DNA of 64,000 nucleotides from Cryptomeria japonica (lineage: Eukaryota; Streptophyta; Pinopsida; Cupressales; Cupressaceae): contig NC_081413.1 in the NCBI RefSeq assembly GCF_030272615.1, positions 21,700,501 to 21,764,500 on the forward strand. Reading direction: 5' to 3'. Both the position numbers and the translations under genes were made by a program. The notes below the pieces were generated by a model, which ran no database searches, was not told where the DNA came from, and saw only the letters and a list, made by a program, of their open reading frames with translations. Of the stretch, positions 33,852 to 44,294 are shown piece after piece. Position 1 is the stretch's first letter, and every line of letters starts with the position of its first letter.

Positions 33852-34720
33852 TGGGTACATAAACACCACCAAGTGAAAAAGAGGTTGTAACTGAACACAT
33901 ATACCTCTTACATAAGAGAGACTCCTTGAGTAAATAAAAACTTCTGACAAGGAATGATATTAAATCATGAAACAAACACCACTCAAAAAAGGAAAAGTAG
34001 ATCCTTAGAGAGGGTAAGAGAGAGATTGAAATCCTTGGCCCCCAAGTCTAAGAGAAAAGAGAATAATTACACAACCTCTAAGGAGAGATTAGACATAATA
34101 AAATGTACAATGTAGTCACATAAATGAATATCCAATGCAAGAAATGAAATTAGTATATGCAAAATGCAACTCTAAAGAAGAGGCAATCTTCAAATATGGA
34201 GAGAAAGAAAGTAAGGGAGATCAAAAATTCCCCTAAAGAGAGATTTATCATAAAGGACATACCATTCCATTCAAGAAAGGATATCAATATATGAAAAATA
34301 CAATCTTTAAAGGGATTCAGTGAATAGTGATACATTAGATAGAAAGAGAGAGTGAAAACCCATCCTTGCCCCCCCAAGAAAGAAGGAAAGGATATATTAG
34401 GGGGAAGAATAAAACATTTACTTAGGAAAGATTATACATAAGAAATGTGTCATTTGAAACAAATAATAACGCCTAACAAGGGTCACACATGCATTCGCAT
34501 GAAGGATAATTCTATGCAAGAAAGGACATCAAGTTATGAAGAATACAATCCATAAAGGAAATAGTGAGACTTAAAATTAATGGATAGGAAAAAGGTGAGA
34601 GAAAACCATGTTGCTACCCCAAGATGTTTGAAATTGAAAAAGAACCACCTCTAATGACCAAGAGCCCCCAATTAAGTTAACTACTTGTGTCATAGGGTGA
34701 GGAGCAACATGAGGTTGAGA
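33852..34720. other. Purine-rich non-coding stretch with irregular long-period repeats
   Basis: Recurring phrases such as CC(A/C)TTGCCCCC-AAG (34030, 34350, 34610 areas) and GGATATCAATATATGA-like segments (34124, 34280, 34525) occur at uneven spacing. No coding signal. Possibly untranslated sequence of the neighbouring minus-strand gypsy remnant. Confidence 0.45.
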
Positions 34721-34726
34721 GGAGTG

Positions 34727-35600
34727 CTAAGGCATTACCTTCTCACCAAGAAAGAGAGCAAGATATGTTGAAAGACATACATGAGCATGACCGTATTGTT
34801 CTTGAACAAATTCTTTAAATGGTTTACACTTTCCAAGATAATGAGAATAACTATTATGAAAAGGACAATGTGCATCGCCTTCCTTATGCTTATAATTGCA
34901 ATTTAGTCTAATGAAAGAAAAAGCAATATTTTTATCATACTTCAATCTCCAAAAGATTCTAGTTTCTAATCTTTCCTCATCATCAATAGGTGTAGTCTTA
35001 TTCTTTTAAAATTGAGGACAAGAGTTATTATTAGAAGAAGAAGGATTGTCATTAATGATTTTCACTTTTCCACTATCAATAAGTTCTTTCATTGTATTTT
35101 GAAAATCAGGACAATCATTAGCACGATGATCATGAGTTTGATGAAATGAACAAAAATGAGTTTTTGAAGAAGAACCACTTTTATGGGAACGAATGGCTTC
35201 TTTTCTTACAAGATGATCTTTGAAGTCTTGAATCCTAGGGAGGTAATCCATAAGAGATTTATGATCATGTCCTAGGCCTTATGTATTAATTTGTGTAGGA
35301 TGGTTTATAGGGACTTGAATTCCTTGTTCAAATTTTCCAAGTCCTCGTCCTATAAAACCTTGTTTTGATATTATGTTAAAACCACACCTATAAGAATTTG
35401 TTAATTGATAAGGGAGAGGGACATTATAATTAATTTCTTTGAAGTTTGTAGTGTAAAGATGTTTATAAGGAATGAAGCGATTAGTAGATGAAGAAGGAAT
35501 ATGTTATGAAGGAGATTTTTACTTTCTTTCATCATGCATATCCTCTTTGGTAGATTGGTAAAGAAGATCCTTATCATCTAAGTCATAAACATTGTTTCTG
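34727..35600 (-). pseudogene. Decayed gypsy polyprotein: G-patch followed by two CHHC knuckles
   Basis: Minus strand, read from 35600 down. A G-patch-like stretch lies near 35290-35440 (SKQGFIGRGLGKFEQG, then GLGHDHKS after a TAA). Then comes the frame 35251-35006 with CSFHQTHDHRANDC (C-x2-H-x4-H-x4-C) and DLIDSGK-like MKELIDSGKVKI. Then 34945-34727 with a second CPFHNSYSHYLGKC of the same spacing. The order, G-patch before knuckles, differs from gypsy-1, where the knuckle precedes protease and G-patch. Stops separate the blocks. The function of the intact protein is not known to me; retroelement origin is inferred from the motifs. Confidence 0.6.
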
Positions 35601-35605
35601 CTAGG

Positions 35606-36890
35606 ATATGTTGTTGTCATTGATGTCAACATATTCTTGTGTTTTGGTGATTTGGTGATTCTAGTGAGTTGATTTGGTTTGTTTATCTATTTAGGATACA
35701 TAATCAACTAGATATACTTCATTTTATATTGATTTCATGATTCTATGTGATGATTTGATCAAGTTGTGGATTCCAGTATGAAGATTAGTTTTCTGTGTTC
35801 GGTGTTGTAGTGTTCTGGTATTTGATCCATTTTGATTTGGTACAATCATATCTTTAGTTGTAGATTCGGGAGTGTGTTTTGGATGTTCATGTGTATCTTC
35901 AATTTATTATATTTCTAGTTTAAATTGTTGTTGTTAAGTGTTCTTGAGTGTTAGCATGTTGATCGATGAAGATTTGAATAAGTGGTGTTGGTGCAGCTAT
36001 TGTGGATGATTCTAACATGCTTTTTGGTGTTTTTTGATCATGTCTTATTTGTTTTGGTGGTCTGCATTGGTCATTGTGTGCATCATTGAAGATATTTTGG
36101 GTTTGGTGATATTCTTCATGTTATGTGATATTTTTGGTGGTGTAGCATGTTGTAATTGATCTTTGCAAGATTTTTGGTGGTGTTGCATGTTAGAGGATTT
36201 GATTTGGGTCTAGGATATGTCATTTGTGGAATTGTATTGGTCTAGTGGTTTATTTATGTATTGTGTGATGTAATTTTGTAATTAAGGGTTGAGGGTTTTG
36301 AGCCTACCTTGTAGTCAAGGTTGATGAATTGTATAAATAGGTGTTAGATTCAAGTAATTCATGAATGGTGGTTGTGTCTACATTATCAGAGAGTGATATA
36401 TATGTGCATAAATAAATTTATCCTTCAGTGTGGTGTATAGAGGAGGAATTGTTGCAGAGAAGACAAATGTGCTTAAACAGAAATGTCATCAAGCATTAGC
36501 AGATGCTATTCTTTCAGTTCATCTTAACTAGATTGTAGTTTGAATGAAATTATAAGGTAGTGAACCTTCCCTAAGGTTTGGAGCCTTCTGGGCCATCTTA
36601 TATTGAGTAGTGAGCTCTAGGAAGCGTGCTTGAATGCATGTGCATTCCCCATTGTAATATTTACACATATTACTGCAGTGTATCATCTTATTGTGGGTAT
36701 TTTCCCAATATGGTTTTTACCTTAACTGAGTTTTCCATGTCAAAATCTTGGTGTTATGTGTGTTTTTGTTATTCTATTCATCTTTGTTCTTGTTGTAGTT
36801 GATTAGATCTAAGATTGTGCTTAAATTGTTTAATCTGGTGAAAACTAATTCACCCCTCGTCTCAATTTTCCTTCATTGTCGTTGCCAATA
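35606..36890 (+). repeat. Probable solo copia-type LTR
   Basis: TGTTGTTGTCATTGATG starts at 35609 and the end is CGTTGCCAATA at 36890, with a C-rich CACCCCTCGTCTCAATTTTCC tail like the copia-1 LTR end. TATAAATA is at 36332-36339. Flanks CTAGG (35601-35605) and CTAAG (36891-36895) could be a diverged duplication, but three extra bases separate the left one from TG. Minus-strand gypsy remnant sequence continues on both sides. Confidence 0.65.
36332..36339 (+). promoter_or_regulatory. TATA-like box in solo LTR
   Basis: TATAAATA in mid LTR, a plausible former LTR promoter. Confidence 0.4.
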
Positions 36891-36895
36891 CTAAG

Positions 36896-37273
36896 CCCTC
36901 ATATTTTCTTAATGTTATGTGGTGAGAGAGATCATGAATGAAATGCATAACACCATCTTCTCTACAAATGTTTTAATGATTAACATAGGCTCTAGGAGAA
37001 TAAGGAGGATGTAGAGAGACGAAAACACCAATATTTTGATTTTTACCATCTTGCACTAGAGTATGTATATGAGAAGAAGATGGAGCGATGTTGCTCTTCA
37101 ATTCTTTCTCTGCATTAGAGAGATCTATAGTGTCAAAAATTGCACACCCCTTTCTAATTCGACCTATATCTTTTGTAACCAGTATGGTTTCCATTCCCCT
37201 AGCACCTGAGTAGGCTCGCTTTAGTCTTTTCCCTCTTAGGATGCTCAAGACACCTTTTAGCAGCTATCCTTTA
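36896..37273 (-). pseudogene. Decayed gypsy polyprotein segment upstream of the G-patch
   Basis: The minus frame 37248-36973 (SILRGKRLKRAYSGARG ... HPPYSPRAYVNH) continues after a stop with NICREDGVMHFIHDLSHH up to the solo LTR edge at 36896. Its frame joins, across the solo LTR at 37279, to the frame near 38300-38400, so it is part of the same broken open frame as 34727-35600. I do not recognise a named domain in this piece. Confidence 0.5.
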
Positions 37274-37278
37274 TCTTA

Positions 37279-38290
37279 TGTTCCCTATTAACCACGTTTT
37301 TCTCTTGTCACTTAAACTTTTAAGCATGATTTGTCTAGATGCTAGTGCATTGCGTGGACGTGTGTGTGTGTCGTGCATTCGTCCCATGGCATCTTAATGT
37401 TCAAATTTCAGTTCTACGCATTTTGACACTTGTCACTTATCTTGGTCAATGGAAACAGCTCAAAATCTTCTAAAATGGCTCGTGACCCTCTCTTTCCCTC
37501 ATCTTCTCTCATTTTAAAACCCATCTTTCTCTTCTTTCAAGATCTCTAGTTCCTCCATACAATCTCTCTGGTTCTTTTGGCTCTCACAACTTTCTCTTTC
37601 TCTCTCTCACTTGCTACAATAGTCTCTAATTTGCTACAATGCTCTCAAGATCTCAAAGTATTATTTTGTAACTCTCTTGGATTTCACAAGCCTCTTTGGT
37701 AATATCTATTTATTTATCCTGTCTTTGGGCATCTTGGGATTTATCACATCCCTCTTCTATCATTTATCACTTAGCATTTATCTTATCTTGCATTTATCTT
37801 TTATTCTATCAATCTATCTAGTTGTCTATGGAGGTGGAAACACCAAAACATGGATTTGACTGAGGCAAGTCCCCATGTAGCCCAAAACATTTTTCTTGTA
37901 TGGCTTGTGTGCAGGTTGCCATAGAGAATATTTATCTAGTTGGAGGCTTCATAGCGTGAACCTTTTGTTTGTCTATTTTCATCCCTTTTTATCTTATTTC
38001 ACTTTATTTCCTAGTTGTCTATATTTTTATATTATCATACTTTCATTTATCTATACAATTGTCAGTCCCTTCTCTATACGGTTCTCTATTTTTGTTTGTA
38101 TAGGATAGTAGTGTGTCGTTCTGGAGTCCTAGTTCCACATGTTCGTCCTGGTCACAAAGAGCTACCAGAACCGTCTAGAAGGTCTGTCTATCTTATATCA
38201 TCTTATTTTTATATCTTGTATCCCCTGGCTCATCCTAAGTGTCAATTTAAGTTAGGTAGTAGTGGATAGTTTATTCTCTAAGATTCATCA
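37279..38290. repeat. Solo LTR (1012 bp) interrupting the minus-strand gypsy remnant
   Basis: Starts TGTTCCCTATTAACC and ends AGATTCATCA. It is flanked by TCTTA at 37274-37278 and 38291-38295. Removing the LTR and one TCTTA joins the minus-strand frame (INDLVEVRICYL ... LLKGVLSILRGK) without a shift, which supports the boundaries independently. Pyrimidine-rich CTCTCTTTCTCTC tracts lie near 37590. Orientation not determined. Confidence 0.8.
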
Positions 38291-38295
38291 TCTTA

Positions 38296-38704
38296 GAGGT
38301 AACAAATTCTAACCTCTACAAGATCATTGATAGGAATATTAGCTCTTTCTTCATTGACATTAGATACTCTAGGAGAGGTACAAGTATATTAAGTTTTCCA
38401 TTAACATCTCTAGGATTGGGATCTACAAAATCTTTTAGGTGACCTATGTATGAAATATATTTTCCCAAAAATATCCCCATAACACAACATACGTGATACA
38501 TGAAAGTTCAAGATCTAATTCATCTAAAGGAAGAAATTTGGAAATCCTAAAAATGCAATATGTCCAAGTTCTATGAATGAAAAGAAGTAGCATGAAGTGA
38601 AAGAAGCCATTATCTGACACATGATTATAATAAATGTATGAAAAAAGCAATGTAATCATATGTGAAATAGTGAATAAATCAAATCCATTAATTACCATGA
38701 TGAA
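38296..38704 (-). pseudogene. Continuation of the decayed minus-strand gypsy frame
   Basis: Minus frame near 38380-38300 reads TSPRVSNVNEERANIPINDL then VEVRICYL, joining the 37248 frame after the solo LTR is removed. Further right (38700-38440) only weak open frames remain. Confidence 0.4.
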
Positions 38705-39600
38705 TATTTAAATTTAAATCCAAGAAAATTAATTAAAATAAATTTGGGTTTTATAAATAAAACCTCTTGATTTATGTAAATTGATAAGACCCACAAATAT
38801 GATTTATTTTTAAAATTATATATATATATTTTTTGTATTTCAAAATTTGAAATTTTGCAAAATGTTAAATGAAATTAAAAATGAGAATTTGAAATTTGAA
38901 ATTTGAACTACAAATTTTGAAATTGGAAAGTTGAAATTAGGGTTTTGTGAAAATAACCTCCCAATTTTAAAATTTAAATTTAAAATTATCCACAAGAAAT
39001 TTAAATCTAAAAGTAGGGCCTTGTGAGAAGAACCTCTTAATTTTAAATTTTAAATTTAAAATTATATTTAAGTTTGAAATTTGGAAATTGAAATAATTAA
39101 TCCAAAATTGGGCAACCCACAAGGTTAATTTAAATTTAAAAATTAGGGCTCTTTTAATTAACCACTTAATTTTAAAATTAAAATTTGAAATTTGATCCAA
39201 GATTGAAATTTTGAATTGTAGTTGAAATTAACAATCAATTTTGAAATGAGAAATTCAAAAGTTAAACAACCTATAAGCTCAATTTTAAAATTTTAAAAAA
39301 TTAGGGTCATTGAAATTAACCACTTCATTTTAAAATTTGAATTTGGAATTAAAATTGTAAGTAAAAATTTGAATTTTGAAATTGAAAAGGACTCAGATTT
39401 GATAGAATTAATCAAAATTAAACAAATAAGAAGCTTACTTTTGAATTTAAAAATTAGGATTTTAGTGAAATTAACCTCTAAATTTTTAAAATTTGCGAGG
39501 AAATTAAATATGTAAATGAAAACTTGAATTTTAAATTGCATAAAAAATTAAATATGAGAACATAAATCAGAATTAAAGGTGTAAGGATTCGAGTTCACCA
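38705..39600. repeat. AT-rich low-complexity block of AAATTTGAAATTT-type words
   Basis: Built from short overlapping words (AATTTGAAATT, TTTAAATTTAAAATT, TTAGGGTTTTGTG). No gene; the Phe/Lys/Ile-rich open frames on the minus strand are compositional. A weak recurrence of AATTAGGG..TTGTGAA(A)ATAACC, spaced 70-160 bp, suggests an old tandem structure. Confidence 0.7.
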
Positions 39601-41166
39601 AAATGTAAAAGGTAAAAAATTCGGGTTTCCACCATTAGATTATGAAAACCGTTAATTTGCCATTACATTCAAAAGAGGGATGAATCTGATAGATCAAATC
39701 CCAAATGAAGAGTGATAAGAACCAAATATTGATTGGTTTTAAGGTTGGTGTGAATTGATTACCATATGTTGTGAGTTGAAATACTGAATTAAGATAAAGT
39801 GCTGAAAAATGAAGGTAAAAATGAGGAAACAGTGAGCTATAGACATAGGATTTTCGCACGCACCTGGATCTGAGTAGTATATGAAGATTCGAATCTGATC
39901 CCTAAAAAAGGTCCAAAAATGTTAGGACCGGTGTGCCCATCATCCTAGTCCTCCTCATTTTTTGCATGCCAAAGAGGGTTGATTCGTCTCTACAAATAAT
40001 TCTTATTCTGAGAATCGTAGCTCCGTACCTATTTCCTACATATAGAAAGAAAGGGGAAACCGTTGGGAATAGGGGTTTGCCTAAGTCTAACCCTGGTTTG
40101 GAATCAACCTTGAATGAAATATTGAAAATAATTAAAATAAATCATGGAAGGATATACCTCAGATCTGCAATGGTTGATAATGATGCTTTGCTTCTTGACT
40201 GTAATCACATATGTTGTATGAAATGGCAAGAATATGAAAAAACCTTAATCACACACGCATGCTTGCAAATGAATGATTTAAATTTTCTCCATAATTGATG
40301 AATGAATAATGCAACCTTAAAGAACTCTATAAATGCTTGATAATGAATTCTTCAATGCTTCAATTCTTGTATCATGATTTCCTTATTGATGCATATGATG
40401 TGATGATCAATCGAGAGGGGAAACCATCTTTATATACTTTCCCATCGAAAATAAAGTTAATTTTTTGACATAGGCCAACACAGGAGAGATTTCCCACTCA
40501 AATTTAAAGATGCGAGTCAGGACTATGATAGGGCCCAATTAAGGAGGACTAGGGAATGGCACCCAGGTCCCAATGAGGATCAACGCGCCACAACTAGGTC
40601 CTACCTTATTTCAGGGCTAGACTAAGGGGTTATGAGGTGGATGAAGTGAAAATAAGGCCCAATTTTCATGGTGAATGCATAATCAGGACTTAATTAGGCA
40701 TATGGATGTGAATACTAAGGTGGAGCCTGGTGCAAGAGCACCTAGTTGAGTCAAAACTCCATTTTTGGGTATTTCATGCTTATATGTTTGTAAATTCTTG
40801 TGCTAGGTTGTTTTCATTGTTTTAGATTGTTTTGAGTTATTTGTAGTGGTTTTGATCTCATTTTGGGCTTGAGAGATCAAATCTTGCATTTCAGGCCTTG
40901 AGTTGACAATTTTTGGCCAAAATGTGAAAAATGGCCAAAAAGGTCTCCTAATGGATTCAAGAGCATTAAAACATGTTTTTTTAGTTTTTTTAAGCATTTC
41001 TAAGTTGTTTAGGCAAGTTGATGAGGTTAGATTGTGAAAAATGCATCTTGGAGCAAGAAAAGTTGTCATTTGGCTTAAGAAAGTTGTTAAAAATGTCATT
41101 TTCTTGAAAAATGTAATTATTGAAGCCTCTTGTCCATACAAGGGCATGGAAAAAAATTGGAGAAAC

Positions 41167-41173
41167 TATATAA
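41167..41173 (+). promoter_or_regulatory. TATA box in gypsy-2 5' LTR
   Basis: TATATAA in GAAACTATATAAGGCC, conserved at 54651-54657 in the 3' LTR. Confidence 0.55.
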
Positions 41174-42390
41174 GGCCTCCCTTTTCCTTGGAAAGGGTTG
41201 GTGATGGTATTTGCAAGAGTAACTTAATAGAAAACAAGCTTTTTTTGGCTTTTATGACTGTTTTTTTTTCCTTTTGAAGGGCAGTCCATACGGTAGCTAT
41301 AAAAATCCATACTATACCTTTTGGGAAGTTGAGATGTTGTTGTATTGAGACTTCTCATGTACTTGTTTCATTGATTTTTCATTTGCAAAGTGCTTATTCA
41401 AAAAGTTTTGTAAACTATGTATCCAGGTTTGGGATCCCTCCTATGGATTCTATCAAGTTGATCCATGTGTATATAATGTACATATCTTTCCTTTTGCGCC
41501 AGAAGAATGGTTTGAAGATGCTATTGAGTGATTACTAGGCAAGTGTTTTTCATTTGGCTAGTAACTTGATAAAAACTCATGGTTTGCACTCAAAAGTAAT
41601 TTGAGTGAGCAAGTGAATGTGACAGGGATCTAGAGATTTGCCCATGGGAATTGAGTATCTTCTTGGATGGTTAATTTAACTGGTTCTTACTTCAATCTTT
41701 CTCTTTTGTAACCAAACAGTGAGTTCACTGTTTTCATGAATTTGTAAATGGCAAAAAAAAATGCCCATGGAATGCTTGTTGAGCATAATCCAAGCCTTGA
41801 AATCTTGAAGGAAATGTAATAGGAGAAGAGATACATGTTTCAATACCTCTTAATTGTGTTTTACCATGTCCAAATCCTTCATTCTTGCAGGTCCCAAAGT
41901 GAAGACGTTGCTGACTGGTAAAAGTCAGAGAAAAGACTGTGAAAAGTGCAGTTTTACTGGTTTCTCACGTGCTTGCAGAGTGTTTTGCGTCTTGATTGCA
42001 GAAAAAAATTAGGAGAAGGTTCCTTGAGTTGTGGCAGAGGTCCTAAGACTTTTAGGAGGGGTGAAGAGAGGAGTTAGAAGTGTTTCCCAAAGTTGCTTTC
42101 TCAAACCCCTACCAAACCCTTAAAACATGCCACAAAATGCGGACAGTCCTAAAAGTGCAAAGACAGTGAACTAAACCTTTAAAATCCTTGAGCATAGACC
42201 TCCCTAACAACATTCCAAACAAGATTCATGGTGGAAATGCCCATCGTTGGGCTAGGTGAGGAAAACAAGGCCAATTAGGCCTCCACGGGCTAGTAGCCCT
42301 GCTGCATAACACACAAAATTGGCAGCTTTTGCAAAATTGCATGAGCCCGGTTAGAAAATGAGTCTTAGGCTTATAAATCAGTATGGAAAC

Positions 42391-42808
42391 TATTGGTGTA
42401 AATAAATATTCATTTTGGATATTATTACACTTTACTTAAGTTGACTTAGGATAATGGATCTCTTCGTAGTTTGGATTTGAGACACTTAGGGAAGTGTGCA
42501 CATGTGGTCTTGTTTTGTTGTTACAATCTACATTCGGTGGGTCATCCACCTCTTGGGGAATATTATATTATTTCTCCTACCTACCCCTAGTATTTCTTAC
42601 CTACCCTTGTTTCTCATTGAGCCACATGTCATAATTGTGTGCTCATACATCCATATGGCCTTGCCTATATAAGCAGGCCTATATTCATTGTATTGGTTAA
42701 TCTAGTTGATCATTTGCATATTGATGAGAATACAGTTTTGTTCTTGTCATTCTATTGTCTCTCTTTTTATGTTTTTCATTGTGCCCTCGATCTTGGCAAA
42801 ATCCTACA
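42391..42808 (+). repeat. 5' LTR of copia-3 (418 bp)
   Basis: Starts TATTGGTG where the 3' copy has TGTTGGTG, so the terminal TG has become TA. It ends ATCCTACA. It lacks 34 bp present in the 3' LTR after GTGTGCACAT. About 18 other substitutions by eye. Confidence 0.93.
42666..42672 (+). promoter_or_regulatory. TATA box in copia-3 5' LTR
   Basis: TATATAA in GCCTATATAAGCAGGCC, conserved in the 3' LTR at 48945-48951. Confidence 0.6.
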
Positions 42809-42821
42809 TGGTATCAGAGCC
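42809..42821 (+). other. Primer binding site of copia-3 (initiator tRNA-Met type)
   Basis: TGGTATCAGAGCC starts at the first base after the LTR. Confidence 0.92.
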
Positions 42822-44294
42822 TATAGGGCTTCATTGATTAGTCTTTTGGAGACATTTTGGAGGCTTCAATTTTCGGATTTGGGGATCTTCATTTTTTGGG
42901 GGTGTCGTACAGCTATTTGGACATCATGGTTGAATCCGGGAGGCTGTTTCCATGAATTTCGACTATAAAGTTGACCTATTTTGGTGAGAAATTTTTTTTG
43001 CCCATTTTGGCTATTATTGTATGGATTTCGAAAAAAAAATTTGTAAAAAATTATTTTCCGAAAACAAAAAGAAAAATTGAAAAATTTTATCGGAAAAAAA
43101 AAAATTCGAAAAGGGAAAAAAAAATCAAAAAGTATTATTTTTTGGGGGGTTCGCAGAGCCCCCCGATCTCTTCGTACCCTGCAGGCTGTGTGTGTAGGGT
43201 TGTCCCGTCGCCGCCGCATAGGTGCTGCTCGCACAGATTCCGTACTCTGCCGACCATGCAGAAGACTGTCACTGCCACCGACCCGTGTTGTACCTACCCC
43301 CCAGTGCCTAGACCTCCGTGCTTTCACCCGACAGTCCACTCACCGGCCGGGCCCTGCTACCGGTAGACCTCCCGCCAGCCCTTTGGCAGCTGCCAACCCT
43401 CCGACCGGCAGCTCACTCCCCACCGCTGGCACCTCACCACCCCATCGGCACTGGTAGTTATTTAAACTAGTGGACCCGCTCCTGCCACATGGCAGGTGGC
43501 CACTGGCCCACGGTCAACATCCGTATGCCAGCTCATCGCCCAGTCACATAGTGCCACATCAGCCTGTCCGTATGGTATGAATGCCACGCAGGGGGGAGAT
43601 GAAGTTTTTATGATGGCCAGATGACCATCAAATTTAAGCCCATCATTTGCTAACATCAGCACCACATCAGCAGATTTTTGAAATTTTTTGACCCCCTCTT
43701 CATTGAGTTTTTTAGTTTTGGAGTTCAACTTTGAAAGGCCATATCCTGCTCATTTTTGCTTCTTTTTTGGTGCAATGTTTTTTGAAATGGGCTAAAATTT
43801 TGTGCTCTTCATAGTGGTGTGGTTATTTTCTAATTTTGGTGCACAGGTTTTTCAGAATTTTCAGATTCTCTCAGGTGTACCTGTCTAATCCCCAATTCTG
43901 CAACTTCAAAGGCCTCGTTTGAGCTCATATGACCTCCTTTTCAGGTGCTATTTTTTTTTTAAATTGCATGTTTTTTCGTCTACTTTCATAATCTATGATC
44001 AGATTTCAGAGATTTTGAGTGGAAGTTGTACTTTCAAATATTGGTCTTATTTGGCCTATTAGGTACTTGTAAAGTACTTGGATCTTAGTTTAGATCTCTT
44101 TCATTATTAGTTTAAGTCTCTTTTGGCCTTATTGAGGTAGTTGTAAAATTGAAATTAGAAGCCCACTTTGCCATTTTTTGCGAGTGGCCCATTGTATATG
44201 CACTAAGTATAAAGTGCCAAATCATCACTTTTGGGGGTTTCTTTGATTGAGTGAATTTGGGGGGTTATCTTGTGCTCTTTCCTTTTTTGTTGCA
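42822..44294 (+). other. Long leader of copia-3 with a GC-rich island
   Basis: About 1.47 kb before the gag ATG. An A-rich run (43020-43135) is followed by a conspicuously GC-rich, CpG- and C-rich stretch at about 43145-43600, unlike anything else in the window, then ordinary AT-rich leader. Open frames on both strands across the island (up to 157 codons) are Arg/Pro-rich by composition; I see no domain in any of them. Confidence 0.7.

Noticed and set aside
38967-39541. Minus-strand frames rich in Phe, Lys and Ile
   Set aside because: Low-complexity AAATTT composition keeps frames open; no conserved motif.
42866-43457. Overlapping 126-157 codon frames in the GC-rich copia-3 leader
   Set aside because: Open on both strands because GC-rich sequence lacks stops; Arg/Pro/Ala-rich peptides without a domain, located in a leader.
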